A model generated the notes under the pieces. That model was not told the DNA's origin and ran no database searches. It worked only from the letters and a program-made list of their open reading frames with translations. The translations under genes were made by a program, and so were the position numbers. Source: Oegoconia quadripuncta (taxonomy: Eukaryota; Arthropoda; Insecta; Lepidoptera; Autostichidae). From it: 64,000 nucleotides of DNA. The stretch lies in contig OX438758.1 of NCBI GenBank assembly GCA_949316235.1, positions 14,293,731 through 14,357,730 of the forward strand. Reading direction: 5' to 3'. Of the stretch, positions 23,109-34,950 are shown one piece after another. The stretch's first letter is position 1. Each line of letters starts with the position of its first letter.

Positions 23109-23550
23109 CGCTTGGCCTCTACCGCACCTAATGTTGAGTGAAGATGAGGCTTATCTAAGACAGCCGGAACACAACACTGCTCCACATTGTTGTTTGACGG
23201 CAGACTTAGGCCCGTATTAATAAACCAATCTCAATACAAGTCTTGAGGCTGTATCACCCGAGATGCGCCTTAAGAAGTTGACGCTATCTCAAGCTCCGTG
23301 CTAATTTATAAAACAATTTTGAGGTCTACTCAGCTGAGATCACTTCTCAAGTATTCGCCTCAGCGGCGAATGAATGATGGTCTTGAGTTTCGTTTATTAA
23401 CACGTGAAACTCGGTGCACCTCTCAAGTGAGTACTGCTTGAGTATGCACGTGCTTTTCAGGTCTCAATTTAGGTTTATTAATCAACACGTTTACTTGAGA
23501 CCATGGGCCTTAGTACCACCCAAGGCAGACATTTAAAAACCACCCTTTCA
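23109..23550 (-). mobile_element. SINE A, diverged, split by a MITE
   Basis: The tail half is at 23109-23219 and the continuation at 23509-23550 (taccacccaaggcagacattt). A 289-bp MITE sits between them. Confidence 0.7.
23220..23508. mobile_element. GCCCGTA-end MITE with CTTAG duplication, copy 1
   Basis: The element starts GCCCGTATTAATAAACC and ends ACCATGGGC. It is flanked by CTTAG at 23215-23219 and 23509-23513, and an intact SINE A copy at this position reads GCAGACTTAG only once. The interior has many CTCAAG/CTTGAG motifs. No coding capacity. The second copy is at 47185. Confidence 0.75.
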
Positions 23551-23794
23551 TCAATGAAAATCATCACTGTTGACGTCATAATCGGATTATTATGACTTAG
23601 AAAGTGATTTTGGTGAGATATACGGCACTCTTGAGGCAAAGATAGGACCTTATAGCGTTGAGTATGTCAAGTCGATTGGGGTTCTGGTAAAGCCGCACAA
23701 TTAGAGAATAAATTACTCTTTGGTATCAGCTTTGAAACTACTAGTATAGTTTAAGGGAGTGGTAAAGATCAAGTTCAAGGAGTGATTGAGTTAA

Positions 23795-24220
23795 TATTAG
23801 GTCCTTACCTATGAAATTGGCGTTTTGTATGAAGAATTTCATTAAGACTGATTTCTCCATACAAACATTTTTGATTTTTTTTTGGGAACGGCAAATCCAA
23901 ATTCAGCTAAACTTTGTGTGTATTATCGGATAACATTAAGTTAACTATAGGCAGCGTTAATTTATAAAAGTAACCGCTTTATAAAAGTTTCAGCGAATCT
24001 AAGAAATGATTATGGGAAGCACATGAAAAGGGCTCTGTTCAAATTTTTTTTATTATGTGATTTAGCCCAGAAATTAAAAAATATTTCATGTGAAACCTTG
24101 AAATAATATTCCATTTTCCAAATAAAAAACAAATTTGGATATAGCTTTGAAAATCGCAGGAATTAGTACATATGATTAACGAAGAAAAAAAACTCCAATT
24201 TCATAGGTAAAGACCCAATA
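23795..24220. mobile_element. TA-target MITE, copy 2, full length
   Basis: The ends TATTAGGTCCTTACCTATG and CATAGGTAAAGACCCAATA enclose 426 bp in the same orientation as copy 1. It retains the gggaagcacatgaaaaggg segment that copy 1 lacks. Confidence 0.9.
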
Positions 24221-24560
24221 TTTAATCATTCACCAAATGCAATAACCGAGTTCCTAAGCACTACCAACTAATTCTAATTGTTTTCAAGGGGTTGGAAAAA
24301 ACCTAGTTCAGAAGGAAATCGCTTCATATATTATTTCAGTAAAAGAAAAGTAAGGTCGGATATTATTATAAATTCTTATTAGTTCTAATTTTTCATTTAT
24401 CTGTCTGTTGTCAATTCTGTTGTCAACAATAGTGTTGCCTTATTGAATCTTTTTCTACTCTTATTAAATTACAGTTTATCAATGTTGTAAAATAGGAAAA
24501 AAATATACCTATACTCAAAATCTAAGTTTACAAGTAATTTGCTTGTAAGTATTGTATATT

Positions 24561-24722
24561 AGACTAGCTGTTGCTCGCGCCTTAGTTCGCGTGGAACATT
24601 TAATCAAAATCGGTTCAACAAAAAAATCTGCCTATATATTAATCCAAGCTCTAATCCAACAAAATTTCATACAAATCCGTCCAGTCGTTTAGGCCTGAAG
24701 AGGTAACAAACATACACACAGT
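24561..24722 (+). repeat. Repeat K, diverged copy
   Basis: It starts gactagctgttgctcgcgcc and includes atttcatacaaatccgtcc. It lacks the ATTAGTTAG end. Confidence 0.65.
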
Positions 24723-24870
24723 CAATGTCAATGATTTAACGCCAGTCGTTAAAATCAGACTTTTGCTGCGCTACAAAGCCACGGATACACAAACATGGCG
24801 CGTAAATTGATTAGTTTCGTTATTTGATGGTTGAATGTCCGCGAAATGTTGGAGAATTTGGCGAATGAAA

Positions 24871-25189
24871 CCGCCTCCGTGGCTCAATGTAAACAACATT
24901 GGGTTTACGATTCGGAGGTCGCGGGTTCGATCCCCAGCGGGGTACATGTTTAAGTACTCGGTTTGGTTGGTGGTAGGGCATTTTAAATGTCCGCCTGGCT
25001 ATCTACCACCATCTTATCTAAATCTGCCGCCAAGCAGCAATGTTAATAGCATTGTCGTGTTCCGGTTGTCAGAGATAAGATAGCCAGTCCCCCAAATGTG
25101 TTGGGGTTTCCGGGTCAGTACGCTTCCATCTTCGACCTCATCTTCACTTAACATCAGGTGTGATTGAGGTCAAGTACCAACCCGTTATG

Positions 25190-25223
<34 letters not shown>
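24871..25223 (+). mobile_element. SINE A, young copy with 31-A tail
   Basis: It is nearly consensus from CCGCCTCCGTGGCTCAATG to CCGTTATGCATA, then 31 uninterrupted A at 25193-25223. The long tail suggests it is among the most recent insertions here. Confidence 0.97.
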
Positions 25224-25225
<2 letters not shown>

Positions 25226-25271
25226 ATTATATCCAGTGTTCAGTTCTGTTATTGATCAAACGCAGTATTTT

Positions 25272-25382
25272 GTCTGGAAGAGATCGCTTTTAGTGATAAG
25301 ACCGCCTAATTGTGTTCTATTGTTATCATCAAAAAATATTGTAAATTATTTTGCGCAATAAAGAGTATTTGTATTGTATTGT
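25272..25382 (+). mobile_element. LINE 3' UTR tail
   Basis: The hairpin gatcgcttttagtgata and gaccgcc are followed by gcgcaataaagagtatttg. It lies in the opposite orientation to the gene that ends at 25794. Confidence 0.65.
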
Positions 25383-25793
25383 GTTTTGTAACATCATCGA
25401 TAACGTCCAATCAGAAAACATCAAATTGCCGCGCGAGCAGTGAGCCAACCAATCACACATCAAAACGTAACCGATGACGACAATATGAAATGACATAATT
25501 GGCTCACTGATTATTAGAAACGACACATTACATACATACAAACGCAGACAAAATTATACTCGAAGGCACAGTCCTCTCCCGAAAGCCCCGAGCGCACCAA
25601 ATTCAATATTAGGTAATATTGAATGTAGAACATGCAGAGGTCTGCATAATAATTTACGAGCCCATCGCACCGTGCCATCAAAACAATTAAATTGTAAGTC
25701 AGATTTAAAAACGTACCTTCAGAAAAATTGTTAGTAAGATTTTACAGATTATTATGGCGATCCGTTTGAGGACCTCACAGTTCTAAATATATA
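25383..25793 (-). other. Probable 3' UTR of the split gene
   Basis: This is the sequence immediately downstream of the TAA at 25794-25796. It has no recognised repeat and is somewhat GC-richer than the introns. I do not see a canonical AATAAA on the minus strand, so the transcript end is not placed. Confidence 0.4.
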
Positions 25794-25933
25794 TTATTTT
25801 TCGATAGGTCGATTCTCCTCCGAAAGAGTACTGGCAACTGCCGAGACGGACAGCAGGCCTCCCGACGGTTTTTCCAGTTTCCGGGAAGATTGCGGATCGA
25901 AAACAAGCCGGACGTTTCGCTTTGATCGCCTTT
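25794..25933 (-). CDS. Split gene, terminal coding exon (C-terminus)
   Basis: The acceptor ttttatacttatctag precedes 140 nt that read, entered in phase 1, as E-RRSKRNVRLVFDP, then SSRKLEKPSGGLLS, and end STLSEENRPIEK before TAA. The leading 'AA' completes the codon begun by the final G of exon 36484-36541, giving Glu. Codon use is coding-like (many CTG, GTC, GAG, CGG). The C-terminus is basic at first (RRSKR), then serine-rich and acidic at the end. No domain is recognised. The intron upstream is about 10.5 kb. A possible extra exon within it, near 26798-26863, would also keep phase but overlaps repeat H and is not accepted. Confidence 0.68.
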
Positions 25934-27070
25934 CTAGATAAGTATAAAATGATTTTTTTCTCGGAATAAATAAAAATTTCAACTAACTCCTGGAACACTA
26001 ACAACTACAAAAAGTTTAAACCGTAAACTAATGTCGGGAAGAGGTAAAGTTGAAGTCTATTTGTGGGAGGTAATCTCGGAAACTCCTCGACCGTGTCCGG
26101 CAATGGTTTTCACATTGAAAAACTTATTTCTTCACTGTAAATGGGTATACGGGCAGAGCGGGAGGACTAAGTATCTTTGAAGTTATAGGAAATGACTCTT
26201 CGGAATGTATACATAAGGCTATTTATCAATTGCAGTCGTTATTATTAAGGCTCGGAAAAATGGGCGTCATTGTTAAAATGTAACGTTGTTCTCTATAGTA
26301 GAGAATTCCATTGAATAACCTTAAATTTTTTTAAAATTTTTACATGAATTATAAAAAATTATCATTAGTGTTTCATATTCCATTATAAGTGAATATAGCC
26401 TATAAATTTCCTTAGAACAAAATATAGCCTTTAAGGGAGGATTTTGGAACTCTTATGGATAAAAGAGTCTCTTGCTTATCAATGTTTTGCTCATGATGAA
26501 TATTTTCCGTTAGTTGTCTTTGAGATAACTGCGTGAGACGGAAAGTATACGGATTTATCGTTTAGTTATTGACCACTGAACCTCAAAACAAAGAAATTCC
26601 GAGTCACTGGGCCCGCATAGTGGACTCTCCATACCTAGTGACCAACAGTCCATGTTGAGGGTCAATAACATTATACCTAACGCACGTACGTTACATACCA
26701 TAAAAAAAAAACTTGATTGAAACTTTAATCGACTATTTACACCGTTTTATAGTTAATCATCTCCGGCGCCTTGCAAGGTTAATGTCGATATAAAAGCACC
26801 TCCATGCATACCCGGGGATCGTTCGAGATTTATTCGCAGACCGCAACTCATGCGCTCCTCCGAGACGGCTAAAGCACTCTTTACGATTCGGCCACCGTAA
26901 AGACATAGAATAAAAAATAATAGGTACGTAAGAGTAAACACTTGAAACTGATGCAGTACCAATGTAGTGATCGTATTTCTAGCGTAAAGTCCTGTTTATT
27001 CGTAAGAAAGTTTGTTTGATGTGATGAGGAGAGTGGAGCGCTTCTGGTACAATCATAATAATCATAAGGA
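25934..27070. other. Intron sequence of the split gene
   Basis: This is the acceptor-side part of the last intron. Apart from repeat H near 26755-26895, nothing is recognised. Confidence 0.45.
26755..26895 (-). repeat. Dispersed repeat H, copy 3 (exon-like)
   Basis: The minus strand has ACATTAACCTTGCAAGGCGCC, resembling the 12985 and 16885 copies. Next to it a GC-rich frame reads VSEERMSCGLRINLERS and could be spliced 1-to-1 (ctttag acceptor, ggag/gtgctt donor). The repeat resemblance makes a LINE remnant more likely than a gene exon. Confidence 0.35.
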
Positions 27071-27205
27071 CCACCAATTGGCGTAGTGGATAGTGATTAT
27101 ATCAGCGAAACCAACGGTTGCTGGTTCGAATCCTGCAAGGGGTAAACGTTTGTGTGATGAATAGGTACGGGACATTTATTCCAGGGTCATGGATGAATTT
27201 ATAAC
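27071..27205 (+). mobile_element. SINE C, 5' part
   Basis: The head GGCGTAGTGGATAGTGATTA and box B GGTTCGAATCC are followed by gggtaaacgtttgtgtgatg. It stops after the first body segment. Confidence 0.8.
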
Positions 27206-27839
27206 TTAAGATATTTTCATAGTTTTCTGCTCTTGATATAGTAAAGAGTAGTACCTAATTTAGTAAAAAAAGGTTCTCAAAGACCTGCGAAGTGAATGTG
27301 ATATTCTTCTAAACACCTCCGTTGTTCAAACTAAACAACATAAGGAAATAAATATACTGAAGCGCGTTTTAAAATACCGCTGCTAGCGCCATCTAGCATT
27401 TTATTATAGAACTATAGCGATCGAACAGCTATAGATAGGTATATAACTATGTATGCCATGAAATAAAAAACGCTCCTTCACTGTGCTCATAAAATATCAG
27501 CAAAATGCATTCATTAATCGAGCTACAGAATCATCTATCATAACCATTACTTTTGAAATCCAATAACGAGTGTGCGCAGGCGATCGGCCAGCGACTACAA
27601 ACATTTCGCAAAGGGGCCAACATCAAAGATTAGCCGATAAATAACGGGCTGCCCACTCATAAAACCCTGCGAATAAATATATGGAGCATCGTAAAAACCG
27701 TAACACCACTCACTACCTATGGAACCGTTACGGGGTATAAACGATTACTTAATGCTTCATGGAATCATTTACAAAGATGAAATTTAGTTCTATATGGATA
27801 TGACTTTTTGCACATCGTCACGAAATAAGGCAAGTCATT
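27206..27839. other. Intron, unique sequence
   Basis: GC-richer patches at 27545-27640 look like possible conserved noncoding DNA. No exon or repeat was recognised. Confidence 0.35.
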
Positions 27840-28215
27840 GTTCCAGCTACGTAATTCATGAACTGATGGCAGTTGGGAAATTAGGGTTCTAGAGTGGAGA
27901 CCACTCAACGACAGGCGCAGCGTTGGACTTATTTTTATTCTTTTTTTATTTATAGAGGGTTTTATCACGCTCATAGGTAATCTTGACTTGGAACATCGTC
28001 TTAACAATGTCAGGCATCCCTTGAATTAGGAAGGGACAGGATGCTATTGCACCAACTAACATTGCCAACATGACTGTTTCTAGCGTTGGGTTTGATTAAG
28101 GTCGTGGGAAGTTGCTGGATGCAGGCCGCTTCCAACAGATCGCTCTGGAAATCTATGGGGCCTATGGTCAGCAGGACGTAGTATCTGATACGATAATGAT
28201 GAATATCATCATCAT
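27840..28215 (+). pseudogene. RTE-clade LINE 3' end, split by a retroposon
   Basis: The plus-strand pieces correspond to the SGDHSTTGAALD region (27890-27926) and to GRKLLDAGRFQQ-type sequence with cgtgggaagttgctggatgc (28100-28140). It is interrupted at 27927-28081 by another insertion. Confidence 0.7.
27927..28081 (-). mobile_element. Retroposon insert flanked by AGCGTTGG duplication
   Basis: An 8-bp repeat, AGCGTTGG, flanks the insert at 27919-27926 and 28082-28089. The left end is T-rich (atttttattctttttttattt), as for a minus-strand poly-A tail. The body is not recognised; probably a short LINE end or SINE. Confidence 0.65.
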
Positions 28216-28379
28216 CTTCTTGCCCTAATCTCAATTTATTTGGGGTTGGCGCAGTACGTCTTTTTATTAAAGAATAAACTATTCTGAATGTTGAGCAACA
28301 ACGTGACACAAGTAGGAAAAAGTACGGAATGACATATTTTTATAAATGGAACAATAGATTCCAATTCCAATAAATTGCA
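28216..28379. repeat. Possible LINE-derived repeat
   Basis: A catcatcatc tract is followed by ttgccctaatctcaatttatttgggg, which has the style of a dispersed lepidopteran repeat. Family not established. Confidence 0.3.
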
Positions 28380-28495
28380 GGCCCCCAAATGTGTTGGGGT
28401 TTCCGGGCCAGTACGCTTCCACCTTCGACCTCATCTTCACTTAACATCAGGTGTGATTGAGGTCAAGTAGGAAACCGTCGTGCAAAAAAAAAAAA
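28380..28495 (+). mobile_element. SINE A 3' fragment
   Basis: It begins GCCCCCAAATGTGTTGGGG and ends cgtcgtgcaaaaaaaaaaaa. 5' truncated. Confidence 0.9.
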
Positions 28496-29054
28496 CTATA
28501 AAAAACAATATGTGGCCAGGATGTTCGTATTAGGTTGGAACCATGAAATTTCTACACCTTTCCTTCCCAATCTCCTCTTATCAGTCATTACCTCATCATC
28601 AACACACGTAACACAATCCATTCATCTTTCCCGTGTCCCTTTTCCTTTCCAACCATCGACATCTATATTCATCATTCTCTTGTAACGCGATGTTGATGAA
28701 TATACATTTCGAAAAACATTCAAATTTCATAAGCCTCGTAAATAAATATCAGGAGCTGCAAGTAAATTCAAAACTAATCAACGTAATACTTCAAACGAGC
28801 TTTAAGATATAATCGAGGTAAATATGTTAAAACTTAAGAGCTATTAAACATGCTAGATTGCGAGGGTATAATGAACAATGAGCTTGTTGATAATATCAGC
28901 AAAATGGCGGATTTACAGAATGTGCATGCAGAAGAAAACGAACGTTAGGAAAGTGTAATGAATGTCTGCCAATGCACACAACGTAATGTGTATTGGAGTC
29001 ATTGATGCACATTAAAAGAGAATCGACATCGACCGACTCTGATTAATGCTCATA
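28496..29054. other. Intron, unique AT-rich sequence
   Basis: Nothing recognised. Confidence 0.4.
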
Positions 29055-29590
29055 CCGCCGCCGTGATTCAATGTACACGACATAAGATTTATAAAACGGG
29101 GGTTGCGGGTTCGATTCCCAGCGGGGTACATAATTATAAATAACAGTTACACCAATCATCTAGTCCCAAACTAAAGATTGTACCATGGGGTCCTATATAG
29201 ATAACGGATAAATATACACAACATCCATGACGTATTAAGCGTTCGTATTCATCACACAACCATTTCAATCCTACGATACCAATAGGCTCTAGAACATGTT
29301 TAGTACTCGGCTTGGTTTGTAATGAAGCAATTAACTCTGGACCTGGCGAGCCTATCACCATCTTGCCTATAAGACTGCCGCCAGTATTGTTGTTTTCCGA
29401 CTGCTTAAGATAAGGTATCCAGTTCCTCAAATAAACTGAGGACTCAAGGTGAGTGCGCCTCCATTTATCTTCACTTAACATACAATGCTGTATGCGTACA
29501 TTCTGATCCTCTAGAGTTTAATGTTTTTGTTTTCTAAGAAGAAGTAGGTGTGATTGAGGTCCAGCGCTAACCTATTGTGTATAAAATAAA
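29055..29590 (+). mobile_element. SINE A, old copy with two interruptions
   Basis: The head and box B (GGTTCGATTCC) are at 29055-29130, the body resumes at about 29292, and the tail ends ttgtgtataaaataaa. It is interrupted at 29131-29291 by a SINE C fragment and at about 29481-29545 by an unrecognised 65-bp insert. Confidence 0.8.
29131..29291 (-). mobile_element. SINE C fragment nested in SINE A
   Basis: The segment accaatcatctagtcccaaac, a gap, then gataacggataaatatacac and catccatgac is the minus-strand SINE C body. The tRNA-like head is lost. Confidence 0.65.
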
Positions 29591-31608
29591 TGGCGGTTTT
29601 TGATCTGAACTGCAATCATTTTGGAAAGCACACATCATGCACGAATAAAATATACACAATTTCGATGAAAATATTCTCCGAATAATTTGATATGTAATTA
29701 ACATTCGATTCGACCAAATAGCAACTTTAATTTGCCGTGGAAATTAAACTGCGTTGATCCGTCATAAGGATTAAATAATACTAGAAACATGATTAAGGCG
29801 AATTAAGACAAATACAAACAAATTAACGCTGATGAAACATTAAGGATGAATAAATTAAATTCCGCAATAGCTCTTTGTGAAATGAAAATGTTAGGTAAAA
29901 CATTTTTACAGAGCGGCGAGGGAAAGATTTTCTTCGGGTCAGTTAATATGCTACGACCACTGCTGTATTAATAAAATTACTCTTCATTGGTTCTTGTATT
30001 CATGCAATCTCTTTCGTAAAACTGAACGCTGCTGTGAGCTGTCTAGAATTTTTCAATTATGATGGTAGAATTCATCACTCACATTTTGCTCGTATATACT
30101 ATTAACTAATACTATTAGTTTTCGGTATATTTATAAGCAAAGTTAAGTAACGTCTGGCGCAGTTAGTCTTGTCTGGGTAACTATACATACATAATATTAC
30201 GAATTTATCCCAAATAGGGTGGTCAGAGGTATCCCAACCATTAGCGTTTGGGTGTTTCAAATATTAAAAGTTTAATGCTTGAAACAACACCACCTTTCCA
30301 AATTTACATAAATGCACACGTGAAGCGGATGTGCCCATAGCTTATTTATTCCTGGCAAGGACAAGAATTGGACCAACCAGACTATCTCACAGGTGTCATT
30401 AAAAGTAGATATAAACTATTGCTGGACAGTGGGCTTCCATAAAAAGGCGCATTTTATTCTTGGACTCAGCTTGGAGATTACGGAAAAATGCTACCATAGA
30501 CACATCCAGCAGTTGTTAATTGAGGTTTATAAAATCCTACTCCTTGTGTCTGTTCAACCATGCTGTGTATTGTCGTAGGTGCATAAAGCTTCAACACGTA
30601 ACTGATTCTAGTTTTAAAAACTGCACAATCAGTACATGCATGTCTGCCAACTTCCAATTTGGGAATGAAAAGGATCGAGTCGATAGGAAAACAAATCTAA
30701 TTCCCCTAACTGACTGTCTGTGTCGGGGACAGGCAGGACCTATTGTGATTTTCGAACACTGCTACCTCGCAGACTGCCAATTGCAAACTAGTTTAGACAG
30801 AACGTTGGTAATGTTTGTAATCATTTAAGCTTATTTAATTTACAATATATTCCCGTAGAAATTTTGAAATTGCAACGCTAACGCACTTTCCACAGATGTC
30901 AACGCAATGTTTCACGACCAGCGTTTATTGTAAACTTTTCTAATTGTTTATGACTGAAGTATGATTGCGTTTCCTTGTTATGATCTAAATGTCTTTCGAC
31001 TTGTTGAAAACTGTCTTAAAAACTTTAACTGCCGCTATTTCGACAACTTTTTTAAAGTTTTCAGCTAACGGTAATTCAAACTTCTTCGACTTTAATTGTT
31101 CATTTGCCGTTTATAGCAATACATTTCCTAACTCTACATTCGCAACCCGCTCGTTATCCTACTATAGCCGGAGCGTTTTTCAATTCACTTTTTTATTTTC
31201 CATCGAACAATCTATTCGCGAGCCGACAGCCAGGTGTGCTAGTATCGTCAGCAACAAGTCGCTGAGTGACCTTTATGGCGTTGGGATAGAGTAATAAAAT
31301 TGACAACGTTTGTCGTCGATTGCACTTTATAGATGTAGCCACCTATATACTGTAGTGCAACTGAACCAATTTAACGAACTACATAGTTATACCTACTGTA
31401 CATGTTGTTAATTCTTTCGGTCTTTCGGATGACGTTATATTTTGGCCGTTACCCATAGTTATACTCAGAAATGCATTGTTGATATTATCTCAGTCTTTCC
31501 GTTCTGTAACATCATCAAAGAGATGTCTCATCATCACACCATTCATAACATACTAATATGATAACCGCCATCATGGACAAAAGGAAGAAGTTGGTTAGAC
31601 AATTTTTT
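29591..31608. other. Intron, long repeat-poor stretch
   Basis: Two kilobases without a recognised repeat. Plus-strand frames of about 100 codons (30520-30828 and 30989-31294) are open but have no donor/acceptor logic or family resemblance. They may mark conserved noncoding DNA. Confidence 0.3.
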
Positions 31609-31850
31609 TTACCACAATCTCACCTGAAGTGACGACGTGGCCGAAGATGAAGCACGCGATCTCAGTAGATGCCTATTCACCCTGCTCTTGAAGATCCCAA
31701 GGTTGTAGGACTCAGGAAAGACTGACGCCGGAAGGGAGCTCCATGCCTTGGCTGTTCGTATTATGAATGAAGAGTCGAACCGCTTAGTGCGAATGTTCGA
31801 TATGTTAACTACATACAAAACACTCCAATGATTCGTTTAAAGTTAGCGCT
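31609..31850 (-). pseudogene. CR1/jockey-type LINE reverse-transcriptase C-terminus
   Basis: The minus-strand frame reads RFDSSFIIRTAKAWSSLPAS, then VFPESYNLGIFKSRVNRHLL. This is the familiar end of CR1/jockey ORF2 (R-T-x-x-W-x-S-L-P, V-F-P, F-K). A 3' UTR fragment with gtgacgacgtggccgaaga is included. 5' truncated, dead. Confidence 0.85.
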
Positions 31851-34667
31851 CAAAGAAGAATTCACAGGAGTTATAGAGAAACATATATGGTGCAGCCTCT
31901 CTAATTTCCATGGGTCATATAGAGGAACTACCTTGTCGATCTCAGATAGCATTTATTAGCATTAGCACCACAACTAAAACTTATGTTATTTTTAAAGATA
32001 AGAAATCTTCACTCACACAATATTGAAAAGTAGCTTGCCTAAATGGAGAATCGACAAAAGTGCAATATAAAATCACGTGTGTTAAATACCAATCGATATG
32101 GTCAATAATAAAGTTGAAACCTCTTAAATAATATAATATAGCATCTTAAATTACGGCCAGACAACGAAATCTAATATATTGTCCCTTTAAACTTTATCTC
32201 AAGATGGATTTGAACAGTGATGCAAATAAAATGAATAAACAAAATTAGATTACTTTTGGTATAATTTTCTATTCACTTCCTCGTCATGTTCCATAAGACT
32301 TTCGACACCCTTTGTGGGAGACGACACGGTTATCAAGTGGGCCATTGCTATACTCATGTAGATTTTAATGAAAAAAAAAAAATCTTGATAGTATCGTTGT
32401 CTGACAACTTTCTTTAAACTAACCAACTTTCCATATAGCTCGAAGTTCTCCTTAAAATTAGGCCAGCTAAAGTACACTAGAATAAAGTTAAAACAACAAA
32501 GTCTGGTCCTGTGGCAGATGGAATATGTAATAATCTATACAGCTACCTACTTAACCTTAATACATGTTATTATTTACGCTATAATAGCTATTGGATTATA
32601 TAATTATGATTTTTATATTTTAATCACATAGGACTGAGCATCAAGGGGTTATTATCTTATCTAAATTTATTACAATTAACAATATAAAACTATAACAACT
32701 AACAAATTGTGATCGTCCTTGTGTTGTTCTGTTTGTTTTAGATACGCAGTGTGTCAGCGAATACCGGTCTTTGGCTAAACATACGCTAGCCTCTTCAAAC
32801 ACCAGTATTTGGCAGAATTACTACAAAGTAGTAGTTGCCATTAAGTTAAAAAAGTGAAGGGGTTATTCCACAGACCTTAGGTGTTGATGTCAGATGGACC
32901 ATTCCATTACACTATTTAAGAATGTATTAAAACTAGTAAAACTTTATTTATAAAAATACTATTGTAAGCTTTACGCAAAGATTTGCATGGACACATGTGG
33001 CTTTAGGAGAGGTTAGAAAATGAAAGATTTTTTTATGAAAATGAAGTCAGTGATGTCAGGTAATCCACATGCTCATCTCTTATTGTTTTCAAGAGGTCAC
33101 GACTCCAGTCCAAAAAGGGGTGCATAAAAGGAGTCTACCTGTGACACTCTGGAGCAGCTAATCCCGGTAACGCAAGGTATAGGCCGACTAATACGTTTGA
33201 CACAATGGTCAAGTCAAAAACATATCGAATCACCCGTCAATGCTACGTTCAAAAATTGCATCAACATTCTCAAATGCGGATCTTGTATGAAACGTAAGCA
33301 ATGCAAAATTCTTGACGACCCGCATGTGCGTGTGGATATCGCCTTGCCCCTCTGTCGGCGACAGGTGGCCCCGGCCAGCCGTTCCGTGCCCGCGATACGT
33401 GTAAACTGCCCCTAAATAATTCACTCCACCTTTTATTCCCGTCCACTCAACTGTAACGCGGTGCAAAATAAATTTCCACTAACATATTTTTCAGGTGAAA
33501 ATAGAGACACGTTTATTTAACGAGTTTTTAACTCAACTTTAGAATGCCACAAAAATAGTAACCGATCACTAAAGGGTTTAATTTAATTCTATAGAGTCGC
33601 GCTTTAATTTTTTGCAAGACATCATGCAGTGTTGCCAACACCTAATCTTGGGAAAATGGTACATGTATGAGGGCTCATAAATTTGTTTAATTTGAAATAA
33701 GAAATAGTAGATAGATAGATCTACCACCCTAGTTTAGTAGATTTTGAATGATTAAATGTGACACTGAGCATGAATCTAGTTAAGCTTCGTCTACTGTCTA
33801 GTAGATCTCTCCTAGGGCATCACTTTTCATTGGGAGATTTATGACTCTTATTGATGTTACTTCCAATGGTTTATAACGATGATGTCACATAACAAAAAAA
33901 GTAAGCTTGTACCGCACACAAAGCATACATCACAGTAAGCTGAGGGCCACACATCTTCGATATATTTACTTGTCCACTATTGTAACTCCTAACAAGACAT
34001 CTTTCCGGATACAAAAACAATGTCAAAAATATTATACGTTGTTTGACATAGTTCACCTCACATATTATGCCCTTCTCTTTTTGGAGGTTCACGCACTGAT
34101 TTTATTACATTACTTTTATGAAATAATAAAGGCACTTTTAATTTTGCATCGCAAAGTTCAACAGCGTTTAACATCATCAATACTCCAAACACACAGTTCT
34201 GAAAGTCAACATTATCATTCAGAAAACTAATAACGGATTCATTGCTAAATAAACTCGCCTCTTATATTTACACAACAAACACAGATTTGCTAGGTTCGCT
34301 TTATTTTTTCCCCGGTAACTTTTTCATTTGGAAGTGAAAGGTTGCCAGGACTGAAATTTTGAAACAACAAAATTTCTACATTTTATAATATTATCTCTAA
34401 ACGAAATAAAAAAACTTAGTTTTCCGTCTCTTTAGACGTACTCGAGTCGGAAATGTTTTTAACCGACTTCAAAAAGGAGAAGGTTCTCAATTAGATTTAA
34501 TGAGAAAACAGCTGCATTAGTACAATCGTTAATTAAAACAATATTTGTAGGTAAAAATTACTGTTACAATTCTACCGTTTGTATCTTTCTAAGTATTAAG
34601 AAAGGCCATTAACTAATTATTTAGGAGGCCAATGTTCAGCATGAACATCCTGTGGCTGATAACGATA
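31851..34667. other. Intron, mostly unique
   Basis: A GC-rich patch at 33320-33420 has an open minus-strand frame (AVYTYRGHGTAGRGH) after a ttatttag acceptor, but the following donor is poor (ggtcgtc). At 34461-34500 aaccgacttcaaaaaggaga is a common lepidopteran repeat phrase. Nothing else is supported. Confidence 0.3.
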
Positions 34668-34916
34668 ATTTATTTATTTATTTATTTATTTAACACTTTA
34701 TTGTACACACACACAAAGAAATGGTCATTAACAAATATTTTAGAGAAAAGTACAAAGGGCGAACTTATCTCTATAAGAGATCTCTTCCAGCAAACCCGTA
34801 TTAATTAATTAATTGACAATAATTGCTGGAAGAAATCTCTTTTTAGAGATAAGCTTGCACCTTTGTACATCCTCTTTATTGCTGTACTGTTTTTATGTTT
34901 AGTGTACAATAAACTA

Positions 34917-34947
<31 letters not shown>

Positions 34948-34950
34948 ATT
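34668..34950. repeat. Head-to-head inverted pair of LINE tails
   Basis: The left arm, 34668-34792, ends atctcttccagcaa. The right arm, 34822-34950, starts attgctggaagaaatctc. Both carry the LINE tail hairpin, the ttgtac motif and an AATAAA plus (AAAT)n tail, pointing outward. The 29-bp centre is AT-rich. Confidence 0.8.

Noticed and set aside
24835..25083. Open frame of 82 codons
   Set aside because: It lies entirely in SINE A; the same peptide fragments recur in frames over other SINE copies such as 44124-44453.
26798..26863. Possible exon between 36484 and 25794 that keeps phase 1-1
   Set aside because: It is adjacent to and probably part of dispersed repeat H; the acceptor has a weak pyrimidine tract.
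33320..33414. Exon-like minus-strand island with open frame
   Set aside because: The donor is poor (gtcgtc) and the exit phase does not match the terminal exon.
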